In this document: positions 10,215-24,900 of the stretch, piece after piece | Layout of the letters: every line of letters begins with the position of its first letter | How positions within the stretch are numbered: the first letter of the stretch is position 1 | From: Cavia porcellus | Lineage: Eukaryota > Chordata > Mammalia > Rodentia > Caviidae | Direction: 5' to 3' | NCBI RefSeq assembly: GCF_034190915.1 | Contig: NW_026947545.1 | Location: 496,001-560,000, forward strand | Length of the DNA stretch: 64,000 nt | The notes under the pieces: model-generated | What the model was told of the DNA's origin: nothing | The model's database searches: none | The model's input: the letters and a program-made list of their open reading frames with translations, nothing else | Position numbers and translations under genes: made by a program

Positions 10215-13200
10215 GTAGGAGTGAGAAAAACATTACGGGGTGGTGCGCATTGTATGGGTGTGTGTTACATTACATTCTATAGTAGGAGCGAGAAAAACAT
10301 CACGGGGTGGTTCGCATTGTATGGGTGTGTGTTACATTACATTCACTAGTAGGAGTGAGAAAAACATCACGGGGTGGTGCGCATTGTATGGGTGTGTGTT
10401 ACATTATATTCACTAGTAGGAGTGAGAAAAACATCACGGGGTGGTGCGCATTGTATGGGTGTGTGTTACATTACATTCACTAGTAGGAGTGAGAAAAACA
10501 TCGCGGTGTGGTGCGCATTGTATGGGTGTGTGTTACATTACATTCACTAGTAGGAGTGAGAAAAACATTTCGGGGTGGTGCGCGTTGTATGGGTGTGTGT
10601 TATATTACATTCACTAGTAAGAGTGATAAAAATATCACGGGGTGGTGTAAATCGGAGTGTCTGAATTAGGATAGGCAGTGAGTGGCAATGTAGGATGGAG
10701 AAAAGCACCGCGGGGTGGTCAGCATGGGGAGGTCAGGGAACATGCAGTGGCAATGTAGGATAGGTTTCTGAAAATCATCGCGGGGTGGTGCGCATTGTAT
10801 GGGTGTGTGTTACATTACATTCACTAGTAGGAGTGAGAAAGACATCACGGGGTGGTGCGCATTGTATGGGTGTGTGTTACATTACATTCACTAGGAGGAC
10901 AGAGAAATACATCACGGGGTGGTGTGAATCGGAGGGTCTGAATTAGGATAGGCAGTGAGTGGCAATGTAGGATGGAGAAAAGTACCGCGGGGTGGTCAGC
11001 ATGGGGAGATCAGGGAACATGTAGTGGCAATGTAGGATAGGTTTCTGAAAATAATCGCGGGGTGGTGCGCATTGTATGGGTGTGTGTTACATTACATTCA
11101 CTAGTAGGAGTGAGAAAAACATCACGGGGTGGTGCGCATTGTATGGGTGTGTGTTACATTACATTCACTAGTAGGAGTGAGAAAAACATCAAGGGGTGGT
11201 GCGCATTGTATGGGTGTGTGTTACATTACATTCACTAGTAGGAGTGAGAAAAACATCACCGGGTGGTGTGAATCGGAGTGTCTGAATTAGGATAGGCAGT
11301 GACTGGCGATGTAGAATGGAGAAAAGCACCGCAGGGTGGTCAGCATATGGAGGTCAGGGAACATGCAGTGGCAATGTAGGATAGGTTTCTGAAAAACATC
11401 GCGGGGTGGTGCGCATTGTATGGGTGTGTGTTACATTACATTCACTAGTAGGAGTGAGAAAAACATCACGGGGTGGTGCGCATTGTATGGGTGTGTGTTA
11501 CATTATATTCACTAGTAGGAGTGAGAAAAACATCACGGGGTGGTGCGCATTGTATGGGTGTGTGTTACATTACATTCACTAGTAGGAGTGAGAAAAACAT
11601 CACGGGGTGGTGCGCATTGTATGGGTGTGTGTTACATTACATTCACTAGTAGGAGTGAGAAAAACATCGCGTGGTTGTGCGCATTGTATGGGTGTGTGTT
11701 ACATTACATTCACTAGTAGGAGTGAGAAAAACATCTCGGGGTGGTGCGCATTGTATGGGTGTGTGTTACATTAAATTCACTAGTAGGAGTGAGAAAAACA
11801 TCACGGGGTTTTGTGAATCAGAGGGTCTGAATTAGGATAGGCAGTAAGTGGCAATGTAGGATGGAGAAAAGCACCGCGGGGTTGTCAGCATGTGGAGGTC
11901 AGGGAACATGCAGTGGCAATGTAGGATAGGTTTCTGAAAAACATCGCGGGGTGGTGCGCATTGTATGGGTGTTTGTTACATTACATTCACTAGTAGGAGT
12001 GAGAAAAACATGAATGGGTGGTGCGCATTGTATGGGTGTGTGTTACATTACATTCACTAGTAGGAGTGAGAAAAACATCGCGGGGTGGTGCGCATTGTAT
12101 GGGTGTGTGTTACATTACATTCACTAGTAGGAGTGAGAAAAACATCGCGGGGTGGTGCGCATTGTATGGATTTGTGTTACATTACATTCACTAGTAGGAG
12201 TGAGAAAAACATCGCGGGGTGGTGCGCATTGTATGGGGGTGTGTTACATTACATTCACTAGTAGGAGTGAGAAAAACATCACGGGGAGGTGCACATTGTA
12301 TGGGTGTGTGTTACATTACATTCACTAGTAGGAGTGAGAAAAACATCACGGGGTGGTGCGCATTGTATGGGTGTGTGTTACATTACATTCACTAGTAGGA
12401 GTGAGAAAAACATCACGGGGTGGTGCGCATTGTATGGGTGTGTGTTACATTACATTCACTTGTAGGAGTGAGAAAAACATCGCGGGGTGGTGTGAATCGG
12501 AGGGTCTGAATTAGGATAGGCAGTGACTGGCAATGTAGGATTGAGAAAAGCACCGCAGGGTGGTCAGCATGGGGAGGTCAGGGAACATGCATTGGCAATG
12601 TAGGATAGGTTTCTGAAAAACATCGCGGGGTGGTGCGCATTGTATGGGTATGTGTTACATTACATTCACTAGTAGGAGTGAGAAAAACATCACGGGTTGG
12701 TGCGCATTGTATGGGTGTGTGTTACATGACATTCACTAGTAGGAGTGCGAAAAACATCACTGGGTGGTGTGAATCGGAGGGTCTGAATTAGAATAGGCAG
12801 TGAGTGGCAATGTAGGATGGAGTAAAGCACCGCGGGATGCTCAGCATGGGGAGGTCATTGAACATGCAGTGGCAATGTAGGATATGTTTCTGAAAATCCT
12901 CTCGGGGTGGTGCGCATTGTATGGGTGTGCGTTACATTACATTCACTAGTAGGACTAAGAAAAAAATCACGGGGTGGTGTGAATCGGAGGGTCTGAATTA
13001 GGATAGGCAGTGAGTGGCAATGTAGGATGGAGAAAAGCACCGCGGGGTGGTCAGCATGGGGAGATCATGGAAGATGCAGTGGCAATGTAGGATAGGTTTC
13101 TGAAAAACATCGTGGGGTGGTGCGCATTGTATGGGTGTGTGTTACATTACATTCACTAGTAGGAGTGAGAAAAACATCACGGGATGGTGCGCATTGTATG

Positions 13201-14150
13201 GGTGTGTGTTACATTACATTCACTAGCAGGAGTGAGAAAAACATCACGGGGTGGTGTGAATCGGAGGGTCTGAATTAGGATAGGCAGTGACTGGCAATGT
13301 AGGATGGAGAAAAGCACAGCAGGGTGGTCAGCATGGGGAGGTCAGGGAACATGCAGTGGCAATGTAGGATAGGTTTCTGAAAAACATCGCGCGGTGGTGC
13401 GCATTGTATGGGTGTGTGTTACATTACATTCACTAGTAGGAGTGAGAAAAACATCACGGGTTGGTGCGCATTGTATGGGTGTGTGTTACATTACATTCAC
13501 TAGTAGGAGTGAGAAAAACATCACTGGGTGGTGTGAATCGGAGGGTCTGAATTAGAATAGGCAGTGAGTGGCAATGTAGGATGGAGTAAAGCACCACGGG
13601 GTGTTCAGCATGGGGAGGTCATTGAACATGCAGTGGCAATGTAGGATAGGTTTCTGAATATCATCGCGGGGTGGTGCGCATTTTATGGGTGTGTGTTACA
13701 TTACATTCACTAGTAGGAGTGAGAAAAACATGACGGGGTGGTTCGCATGGTATGGGTGTGTGTGACATTACATTCAATAGTAGGAGTGAGAAAAACATCA
13801 CGGGGTGGTTCGCATTGTATGGGTGTGTGTTACATTACATTCACTAGTAGGAGTTAGAAAAACATCACGGGGTGGTGCGCATTGTATGGGTGTGTGTTAC
13901 ATTACATTCACTAGTAGGAGTGAGAAAAACATCACGGTGTGGTGTGAATCGGAGGGTCTGAATTAGGATAGGCAGTGAGTGGCAATGTAGGATGGAGAAA
14001 AGAACCACGGGGTGGTCAGCATGGGGAGGTCAGGGAACATGCAGTGGCAATGTAGGATAGGTTTCTGAAAAACATCGCTGGGTGGTGCGCAATTTATGGG
14101 TGTGTGTTACATTACATTCACTAGTAGGAGTGAGAAAAACATCACGGGGT
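10215..14150 (+). repeat. Long-range duplication copy, matched at 24.9-28.8 kb
   Basis: Shared markers include cattacggggtgg (10231/24942), gtaaatcggagtgtctg (10648/25359) and gagaaaagaaccacgg (13994/28638). The offset is 14,711 at first and 14,644 later, a change of 67 bp: an A monomer with cacttgtagg at about 12,424-12,490 is missing from the other copy. Further single-A differences of opposite sign near 13.4 and 27.9 kb cancel out. The first kilobase also matches 19.3-20.2 kb at offset 9,109. Confidence 0.8.
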
Positions 14151-15230
14151 GGTGCGCATTGTATGGGTGTGTGTTACATTATATTCAATAGTAGGAGAGA
14201 GAAAAACATCACGGGGTGGTGCGCATTGTATGGGTGTGTGTTACATTACATTCACTAGTAGGAGTGAGAAAAACATCGCGGGGTGGTGCGCATTGTATGG
14301 GTGTGTGTTACATTACATTCACTAGTAGGAGTGAGAAAAACATCGCGGGGTGGTGCGCATTGTATGGGTGTGTGTTACATTACATTCACTAGTAGGAGTG
14401 AGAAAAACATCTCGGGGTGGTGCGCGTTGTATGGGTGTGTGTTATATTACATTCACTAGTAAGAGTGAGAAAAACATCACGGGGTGGTGTGAATCGGAGG
14501 GTCTGAATTAGGATACGCAGTGAGTGACAATGTAGGATGGAGAAAAGCACCGCGGGATGGTCAGCATGGGGAGGTCAGGGAACATGCAGTGGCAATGTAG
14601 GACAGGTTTCTGAAAAACATCGCGGGGTGGTGCGCATTGTATGGGTGTGTGTTACATTACATTCACTAGTAGGAGTGAGAAAAACATCACGGGGTGATGC
14701 GCATTGTATGGGTGTGTGTTACATTACATTCACTAGTAGGAGTGAGAAAAACATCACGGGGTGGGGCGCATTGTATGGGTGTGTGTTACATTACATTCAC
14801 TAGTAGGAGTGAGAAAAACATCACGGGGTGGTGCGCATTGTATGGGTGTGTGTTACATTACATTCACTAGTAGGAGTGAGAAAAACATCACGGGGTGGTG
14901 CGCATTGTCATGGGTGTGTGTTACATTACATTCACTAGGAGGACTGAGAAAAACATCACGGGGTGGTGTGAATCGGAGGGTCTGAATTAGGATAGGCAGT
15001 GAGTGGCAATGTAGGATGGAGAAAAGTACCGCGGGGTGGTCAGCATTGGGAGATCAGGGAACATGCAGTGGCAATGTAGGATAGGTTTCTGAAAATCATC
15101 GCGGGGTGGTGCGCATTGTATGGGTGTGTGTTACATTACATTCACTAGTAGGAGTGAGAAAAACATCACGGGGTGGTGCGCATTGTATGGGTGTGTGTTA
15201 CATTACATTCACTAGTAGGAGTGAGAAAAA
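13795..15230 (+). repeat. Duplication copy, offset 6,768 from 20,563-21,995
   Basis: Register is fixed by gagaaaagaaccacgg (13994/20762), gcgcaatttatggg, ttatattcaatagtagg with gagagag, and the B/C pair gatacgcagtgagtgac plus gtaggacagg. Within the pair, the rare A unit with cattgtcatggg at about 14,905 reads catgtcatggg in the partner, a 1-bp deletion that lowers the offset to 6,767. The copies part where this one continues with a caaggggtgg A unit and the other with an attgcggggtgg unit. Confidence 0.8.
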
Positions 15231-16089
15231 CATCAAGGGGTGGTGCGCATTGTATGGGTGTGTGTTACATTACATTCACTAGTAGGAGTGAGAAAAACAT
15301 CACCGGGTGGTGTGAATCGGAGGGTCTGAATTAGGATAGGCAGTGACTGGCAATGTAGGATGGAAAAAGCACCGCAGGGTGGTCAGCATATGGAGGTCAG
15401 GGAACATGCATTGGCAATGTAGGATAGGTTTCTGAAAAACATCGCGGGGTGGTGCGCATTGTATGGGTGTGTGTTACATTACATTCACTAGTAGGAGTGA
15501 GAAAAACATCACGGGGTGGTGCGCATTGTATGGGTGTGTGTTACATTATATTCACTAGTAGGAGTGAGAAAAACATCACGGGGTGGTGCGCATTGTATGG
15601 GTGTGTGTTACATTACTTTCACTAGTAGGAGTGAGAAAAACATCACGGGGTGGTGCGCATTGTATGGGTGTGTGTTACATTACATTCACTAGTAGGAGTG
15701 AGAAAAACATCACTGGGTGGTGTGAATCGGAGGGTCTGAATTAGAATCGGCAGTGAGTGGCAATGTAGGATGGAGTAAAGCACCGCGGGGTGTTCAGCAT
15801 GGGGAGGTCATTGAACATGCAGTGGCAATGTAGGATAGGTTTCTGAATAGCATCGCGGGGTGGTGCGCATTGTATGGGTGTGTGTTACATTACATTCACT
15901 AGTAGGAGTGTGAAAAACATGACGGGGTGGTGCGCATTGTATGGGTGTGTGTGACATTACATTCAATAGTAGGAGTGAGAAAAACATCACGGGGTGGTTC
16001 GCATTGTATGGGTGTGTGTTACATTACATTCACTAGTAGGAGTTAGAAAAACATCACGGGCTGGTGCGCATTGTATGGGTGTGTGTTAC

Positions 16090-19000
16090 ATTACATTCAC
16101 TAGGAGGACTGAGAAAAACATCACGGGGTGGTGTGAATCGGAGGGTCTGAATTAGGATAGGCAGTGAGTGGCAATGTAGGATGGAGAAAAGTACCGCGGG
16201 GTGGTCAGCATTGGGAGATCAGGGAACATGCAGTGGCAATGTAGGATAGGTTTCTGAAAATCATCGCGGGGTGGTGCGCATTGTATGGGTGTGTGTTACA
16301 TTACATTCACTAGTAGGAGTGAGAAAAACATCACGGGGTGGTGCGCATTGTATGGGTGTGTGTTACATTACATTCACTAGTAGGAGTGAGAAAAACATTG
16401 CGGGGTGGTGCGCATTGTATGGGTGTGTGTTACATTACATTCACTAGTAGGAGTGAGAAAAACATCGCGGGGTGGTGCGCATTGTATGGGTGTGTGTTAC
16501 ATTACATTCACTAGTAGGAGTGAGAAAAACATCTCGGGGTGGTGCGCGTTGTATGGGTGTGTGTTATATTACATTCACTAGTAAGAGTGAGAAAAACATC
16601 ATGGGGTGGTGTGAATCGGAGGGTCTGAATTAGGATACGCAGTGAGTGGCAATGTAGGATGGAGAAAAGCACCGCGGGGTGGTCAGCATGGGGAGGTCAG
16701 GGAACATGCAGTGGCAATGTAGGACAGGTTTCTGAAAAACATCGCGGGGTGGTGCGCATTGTATGGGTGTGTGTTACATTACATTCAATAGTAGGAGTGA
16801 GAAAAACATCACGGGGTGGTTCGCATTGTATGGGTGTGTGTTACATTACATTCACTAGTAGGAGTTAGAAAAACATCACGGGCTGGTGCGCATTGTATGG
16901 GTGTGTGTTACATTACATTCACTAGGAGGACTGAGAAAAACATCACGGGGTGGTGTGAATCGGAGGGTCTGAATTAGGATAGGCAGTGAGTGGCAATGTA
17001 GGATGGAGAAAAGTACCGCGGGGTGGTCAGCATTGTGAGATCAGGGAACATGCAGTGGCAATGTAGGATAGGTTTCTGAAAATCATCGCGGGGTGGTGCG
17101 CATTGTATGGGTGTGTGTTACATTACATTCACTAGTAGGAGTGAGAAAAACATCACGGGGTGGTTCGCATTGTATGGGTGTGTGTTACATTACATTCACT
17201 AGTAGGAGTGAGAAAAACATTGCGGGGTGGTGCGCATTGTATGGGTGTGTGTTACATTACATTCACTAGTAGGAGTGAGAAAAACATCGCGGGGTGGTGC
17301 GCATTGTATGGGTGTGTGTTACATTACATTCACTAGTAGGAGTGAGAAAAACATCTCGGGGTGGTGCGCGTTGTATGGGTGTGTGTTATATTACATTCAC
17401 TAGTAAGAGTGAGAAAAACATCATGGGGTGGTGTGAATCGGAGGGTCTGAATTAGGATACGCAGTGAGTGGCAATGTAGGATGGAGAAAAGCACCGCGGG
17501 GTGGTCAGCATGGGGAGGTCAGGGAACATGCAGTGGCAATGTAGGACAGGTTTCTGAAAAACATCGCGGGGTGGTGCGCATTGTATGGGTGTGTGTTACA
17601 TTACATTCACTAGTAGGAGTGAGAAAAACATCACGGGGTGGTGCGCATTGTATGGGTGTGTGTTACATTACATTCACTAGTAGGAGTGAGAAAAACATCA
17701 CGGGGTGGTGCGCATTGTATGGGTGTGTGTTACATTACATTCACTAGTAGGAGTGAGAAAAACATCATGGGGTGGTGCGCATTGTATGGGTGTGTGTTAC
17801 ATTTCATTCACTAGTAGGAGTGAGAAAAACATCGCGGGGTGGTGCGCATTGTATGGGTGTGTGTTACATTACATTCACTAGTAGGAGTGAGAAAAACATC
17901 ACAGGGTGGTGCGCATTGTATGGGTGTGTGTTACATTACATTCACTAGGAGGACTGAGAAAAACATCACGGGGTGGTGTGAATCGGAGGGTCTGAATTAG
18001 GATAGGCAGTGAGTGGCAATATAGGATGGAGAAAAGTACCGCGGGGTGGTCAGCATTGGGAGATCAGGGAACATGCAGTGGCAATGTAGGATAGGTTTCT
18101 GAAAATCATCGCGGGGTGGTGCGCATTGTATGGGTGTGTGTTACATTACATTCACTAGTAGGAGTGAGAAAAACATCACGGGGTGGTGCGCATTGTATGG
18201 GTGTGTGTTACATTACATTCACTAGTAGGAGTGAGAAAAACATCAAGGGGTGGTGCGCATTGTATGGGTGTGTGTTACATTACATTCACTAGTAGGAGTG
18301 AGAAAAACATCACCGGGTGGTGTGAATCGGAGGGTCTGAATTAGGATAGGCAGTGACTGGCAATGTAGGATGGAGAAAAGCACCGCAGGGTGGTCAGCAT
18401 ATGGAGGTCAGGGAACATGCATTGGCAATGTAGGATAGATTTCTGAAAAACATCGCGGGGTGGTGCGCATTGTATGGGTGTGTGTTACATTACATTCACT
18501 AGTAGGAGTGAGAAAAACATCACGGGGTGGTGCGCATTGTATGGGTGTGTGTTACATTATATTCACTAGTAGGAGTGAGAAAAACATCACGGGGTGGTGC
18601 GCATTGTATGGGTGTGTGTTACATTACTTTCACTAGTAGGAGTGAGAAAAACATCACGGGTTGGTGCGCATTGTATGGGTGTGTGTTACATTACATTCAC
18701 TAGTAGTAGTGAGAAAAACATCACGGGGTGGTGCGCATTGTATGGGTGTGTGTTACATTACATTCACTTGTAGGAGTGAGAAAAAAATCACGGGGTGGTG
18801 TGAATCGGAGGGTCTGAATTAGTATAGGCAGTGAGTGGCAATGTAGGATGGAGAAAAGCACCGCGGGGTGGTCAGCATGGGGAGATCATGGAAGATGCAG
18901 TGGCAATGTAGGATAGGTTTCTGAAAAATATCGTGGGGTGGTGCGCATTGTATGGGTGTGTGTTACATTACATTCACTAGTAGGAGTGAGAAAAACATCA

Positions 19001-20330
19001 CGGGATGGTGTGCATTGTATGGGTGTGTGTTACATTACATTCACTAGTAGGAGTGAGAAAAACATCACGGGGTGGTGCGCATTGTATGGGTGTGTGTTAC
19101 ATTACATTCACTAGCAGGAGTGAGAAAAACATCACTGGGTGGTGTGAATCGGAGGGTCTGAATTAGAATAGGCAGTGAGTGGCAATGTAGGATGGAGTAA
19201 AGCACCGCGGGGTGTTCAGAATGGGGAGGTCATTGAACATGCAGTGGCAATGTAGGATAAGTTTCTGAATATCATCGCGGGGTGGTGCGCATTGTATGGG
19301 TATGTGTTACATTACATTCACTAGTAGGAGTGAGAAAAACATTACGGGGTGGTGCGCATTGTATGGGTGTGTGTTACATTACATTCTATAGTAGGAGCGA
19401 GAAAAACATCACGGGGTGGTTCGCATTGTATGGGTGTGTGTTACATTACATTCACTAGTAGGAGTGAGAAAAACATCACGGGGTGGTGCGCATTGTATGG
19501 GTGTGTGTTACATTATATTCACTAGTAGGAGTGAGAAAAACATCACGGGGTGGTGCGCATTGTATGGGTGTGTGTTACATTACATTCACTAGTAGGAGTG
19601 AGAAAAACATCGCGGTGTGGTGCGCATTGTATGGGTGTGTGTTACATTACATTCACTAGTAGGAGTGAGAAAAACATTTCGGGGTGGTGCGCGTTGTATG
19701 GGTGTGTGTTATATTACATTCACTAGTAAGAGTGATAAAAATATCACGGGGTGGTGTAAATCGGAGTGTCTGAATTAGGATAGGCAGTGAGTGGCAATGT
19801 AGGATGGAGAAAAGCACCGCGGGGTGGTCAGCATGGGGAGGTCAGGGAACATGCAGTGGCAATGTAGGATAGGTTTCTGAAAATCATCGCGGGGTGGTGC
19901 GCATTGTATGGGTGTGTGTTACATTACATTCACTAGTAGGAGTGAGAAAGACATCACGGGGTGGTGCGCATTGTATGGGTGTGTGTTACATTACATTCAC
20001 TAGGAGGACAGAGAAATACATCACGGGGTGGTGTGAATCGGAGGGTCTGAATTAGGATAGGCAGTGAGTGGCAATGTAGGATGGAGAAAAGTACCGCGGG
20101 GTGGTCAGCATGGGGAGATCAGGGAACATGTAGTGGCAATGTAGGATAGGTTTCTAAAAATCATCGCGGGGTGGTGCGCATTGTATGGGTGTGTGTTACA
20201 TTACATTCACTAGTAGGAGTGAGAAAAACATCACGGGGTGGTGCGCATTGTATGGGTGTGTGTTACATTATATTCACTAGTAGGAGTGAGAAAAACATCA
20301 AGGGGTGGTGCGCATTGTATGGGTGTGTGT
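16090..20330 (+). repeat. 4.2-kb duplication, copy 1 (offset 5,602)
   Basis: From the taggaggact unit at 16,101 to about 20,330 the sequence is repeated at a constant offset of 5,602 bp. Checked points: 16,186/21,788, 16,659/22,261, 17,481/23,083, 18,031/23,633, 19,681/25,283, 19,759/25,361 and the rare ggtttctaaaaatcatc at about 20,150/25,752. The constant offset over 4.2 kb and the few differences seen mean a recent duplication relative to the divergence between ordinary monomers. Confidence 0.88.
16101..17744 (+). repeat. 822-bp tandem duplication (8A + 2BC)
   Basis: Two successive units start with the taggaggact A monomer at 16,101 and 16,923. The 822-bp period equals 8 x 67 + 2 x 143. 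The first unit has cattgggagatcagg in its first C; the second has cattgtgagatcagg. The match is closest over the first 680 bp. After that the first unit has aatagtagg and aggagttag A monomers where the second has standard ones. Confidence 0.82.
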
Positions 20331-20562
20331 TATATTACATTCACTAGTAAGAGTGAGAAAAACATCACGGGGTGGTGCGCATTGTATGGGTGTGTGTTAC
20401 ATTACATTCACTAGTAGGAGTGAGAAAAACATCACGGGGTGGTGCGCATTGTATGGGTGTGTGTTACATTATATTCACTAGTAGGAGTGAGAAAAACATC
20501 ACGGGGTGGTGCGCATTGTATGGGTGTGTGTTACATTACTTTCACTAGTAGGAGTGAGAAAA

Positions 20563-21995
20563 ACATCACGGGGTGGTTCGCATTGTATGGGTGTGTGTTA
20601 CATTACATTCACTAGTAGGAGTTAGAAAAACATCACGGGGTGGTGCGCATTGTATGGGTGTGTGTTACATTACATTCACTAGTAGGAGTGAGAAAAACAT
20701 CACGGTGTGGTGTGAATCGGAGGGTCTGAATTAGGATAGGCAGTGAGTGGCAATGTAGGATGGAGAAAAGAACCACGGGGTGGTCAGCATGGGGAGGTCA
20801 GGGAACATGCAGTGGCAATGTAGGATAGGTTTCTGAAAAACATCGCTGGGTGGTGCGCAATTTATGGGTGTGTGTTACATTACATTCACTAGTAGGAGTG
20901 AGAAAAACATCACGGGGTGGTGCGCATTGTATGGGTGTGTGTTACATTATATTCAATAGTAGGAGAGAGAAAAACATCACGGGGTGGTGCGCATTGTATG
21001 GGTGTGTGTTACATTACATTCACTAGTAGGAGTGAGAAAAACATCGCGGGGTGGTGCGCATTGTATGGGTGTGTGTTACATTACATTCACTAGTAGGAGT
21101 GAGAAAAACATCGCGGGGTGGTGCGCATTGTATGGGTGTGTGTTACATTACATTCACTAGTAGGAGTGAGAAAAACATCTCGGGGTGGTGCGCGTTGTAT
21201 GGGTGTGTGTTATATTACATTCACTAGTAAGAGTGAGAAAAACATCACGGGGTGGTGTGAATCGGAGGGTCTGAATTAGGATACGCAGTGAGTGACAATG
21301 TAGGATGGAGAAAAGCACCGCGGGATGGTCAGCATGGGGAGGTCAGGGAACATGCAGTGGCAATGTAGGACAGGTTTCTGAAAAACATCGCGGGGTGGTG
21401 CGCATTGTATGGGTGTGTGTTACATTACATTCACTAGTAGGAGTGAGAAAAACATCACGGGGTGATGCGCATTGTATGGGTGTGTGTTACATTACATTCA
21501 CTAGTAGGAGTGAGAAAAACATCACGGGGTGGGGCGCATTGTATGGGTGTGTGTTACATTACATTCACTAGTAGGAGTGAGAAAAACATCACGGGGTGGT
21601 GCGCATTGTATGGGTGTGTGTTACATTACATTCACTAGTAGGAGTGAGAAAAACATCACGGGGTGGTGCGCATGTCATGGGTGTGTGTTACATTACATTC
21701 ACTAGGAGGACTGAGAAAAACATCACGGGGTGGTGTGAATCGGAGGGTCTGAATTAGGATAGGCAGTGAGTGGCAATGTAGGATGGAGAAAAGTACCGCG
21801 GGGTGGTCAGCATTGGGAGATCAGGGAACATGCAGTGGCAATGTAGGATAGGTTTCTGAAAATCATCGCGGGGTGGTGCGCATTGTATGGGTGTGTGTTA
21901 CATTACATTCACTAGTAGGAGTGAGAAAAACATCACGGGGTGGTGCGCATTGTATGGGTGTGTGTTACATTACATTCACTAGTAGGAGTGAGAAA
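20563..21995 (+). repeat. Duplication copy, offset 6,768 from 13,795-15,230
   Basis: This is the partner of about 13,795-15,230 and shows the same unusual units in the same order. From about 21,692 on it also matches 16.09 kb and onward at offset 5,602, so two duplication blocks overlap here. The switch lies around the taggaggactgag A unit near 21,700. Confidence 0.8.
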
Positions 21996-24900
21996 AACAT
22001 TGCGGGGTGGTGCGCATTGTATGGGTGTGTGTTACATTACATTCACTAGTAGGAGTGAGAAAAACATCGCGGGGTGGTGCGCATTGTATGGGTGTGTGTT
22101 ACATTACATTCACTAGTAGGAGTGAGAAAAACATCTCGGGGTGGTGCGCGTTGTATGGGTGTGTGTTATATTACATTCACTAGTAAGAGTGAGAAAAACA
22201 TCATGGGGTGGTGTGAATCGGAGGGTCTGAATTAGGATACGCAGTGAGTGGCAATGTAGGATGGAGAAAAGCACCGCGGGGTGGTCAGCATGGGGAGGTC
22301 AGGGAACATGCAGTGGCAATGTAGGACAGGTTTCTGAAAAACATCGCGGGGTGGTGCGCATTGTATGGGTGTGTGTTACATTACATTCAATAGTAGGAGT
22401 GAGAAAAACATCACGGGGTGGTTCGCATTGTATGGGTGTGTGTTACATTACATTCACTAGTAGGAGTTAGAAAAACATCACGGGCTGGTGCGCATTGTAT
22501 GGGTGTGTGTTACATTACATTCACTAGGAGGACTGAGAAAAACATCACGTGGTGGTGTGAATCGGAGGGTCTGAATTAGGATAGGCAGTGAGTGGCAATG
22601 TAGGATGGAGAAAAGTACCGCGGGGTGGTCAGCATTGTGAGATCAGGGAACATGCAGTGGCAATGTAGGATAGGTTTCTGAAAATCATCGCGGGGTGGTG
22701 CGCATTGTATGGGTGTGTGTTACATTACATTCACTAGTAGGAGTGAGAAAAACATCACGGGGTGGTTCGCATTGTATGGGTGTGTGTTACATTACATTCA
22801 CTAGTAGGAGTGAGAAAAACATTGCGGGGTGGTGCGCATTGTATGGGTGTGTGTTACATTACATTCACTAGTAGGAGTGAGAAAAACATCGCGGGGTGGT
22901 GCGCATTGTATGGGTGTGTGTTACATTACATTCACTAGTAGGAGTGAGAAAAACATCTCGGGGTGGTGCGCGTTGTATGGGTGTGTGTTATATTACATTC
23001 ACTAGTAAGAGTGAGAAAAACATCATGGGGTGGTGTGAATCGGAGGGTCTGAATTAGGATACGCAGTGAGTGGCAATGTAGGATGGAGAAAAGCACCGCG
23101 GGGTGGTCAGCATGGGGAGGTCAGGGAACATGCAGTGGCAATGTAGGACAGGTTTCTGAAAAACATCGCGGGGTGGTGCGCATTGTATGGGTGTGTGTTA
23201 CATTACATTCACTAGTAGGAGTGAGAAAAACATCACGGGGTGGTGCGCATTGTATGGGTGTGTGTTACATTACATTCACTAGTAGGAGTGAGAAAAACAT
23301 CACGGGGTGGTGCGCATTGTATGGGTGTGTGTTACATTACATTCACTAGTAGGAGTGAGAAAAACATCATGGGGTGGTGCGCATTGTATGGGTGTGTGTT
23401 ACATTTCATTCACTAGTAGGAGTGAGAAAAACATCGCGGGGTGGTGCGCATTGTATGGGTGTGTGTTACATTACATTCACTAGTAGGAGTGAGAAAAACA
23501 TCACAGGGTGGTGCGCATTGTATGGGTGTGTGTTACATTACATTCACTAGGAGGACTGAGAAAAACATCACGGGGTGGTGTGAATCGGAGGGTCTGAATT
23601 AGGATAGGCAGTGAGTGGCAATATAGGATGGAGAAAAGTACCGCGGGGTGGTCAGCATTGGGAGATCAGGGAACATGCAGTGGCAATGTAGGATAGGTTT
23701 CTGAAAATCATCGCGGGGTGGTGCGCATTGTATGGGTGTGTGTTACATTACATTCACTAGTAGGAGTGAGAAAAACATCACGGGGTGGTGCGCATTGTAT
23801 GGGTGTGTGTTACATTACATTCACTAGTAGGAGTGAGAAAAACATCAAGGGGTGGTGCGCATTGTATGGGTGTGTGTTACATTACATTCACTAGTAGGAG
23901 TGAGAAAAACATCACCGGGTGGTGTGAATCGGAGGGTCTGAATTAGGATAGGCAGTGACTGGCAATGTAGGATGGAGAAAAGCACCGCAGGGTGGTCAGC
24001 ATATGGAGGTCAGGGAACATGCATTGGCAATGTAGGATAGATTTCTGAAAAACATCGCGGGGTGGTGCGCATTGTATGGGTGTGTGTTACATTACATTCA
24101 CTAGTAGGAGTGAGAAAAACATCACGGGGTGGTGCGCATTGTATGGGTGTGTGTTACATTATATTCACTAGTAGGAGTGAGAAAAACATCACGGGGTGGT
24201 GCGCATTGTATGGGTGTGTGTTACATTACTTTCACTAGTAGGAGTGAGAAAAACATCACGGGTTGGTGCGCATTGTATGGGTGTGTGTTACATTACATTC
24301 ACTAGTAGGAGTGAGAAAAACATCACGGGGTGGTGCGCATTGTATGGGTGTGTGTTACATTACATTCACTTGTAGGAGTGAGAAAATAATCACGGGGTGG
24401 TGTGAATCGGAGGGTCTGAATTAGTATAGGCAGTGAGTGGCAATGTAGGATGGAGAAAAGCACCGCGGGGTGGTCAGCATGGGGAGATCATGGAAGATGC
24501 AGTGGCAATGTAGGATAGGTTTCTGAAAAATATCGTGGGGTGGTGCGCATTGTATGGGTGTGTGTTACATTACATTCACTAGTAGGAGTGAGAAAAACAT
24601 CACGGGATGGTGTGCATTGTATGGGTGTGTGTTACATTACATTCACTAGTAGGAGTGAGAAAAACATCACGGGGTGGTGCGCATTGTATGGGTGTGTGTT
24701 ACATTACATTCACTAGCAGGAGTGAGAAAAACATCACTGGGTGGTGTGAATCGGAGGGTCTGAATTAGAATAGGCAGTGAGTGGCAATGTAGGATGGAGT
24801 AAAGCACCGCGGGGTGTTCAGAATGGGGAGGTCATTGAACATGCAGTGGCAATGTAGGATAAGTTTCTGAATATCATCGCGGGGTGGTGCGCATTGTATG

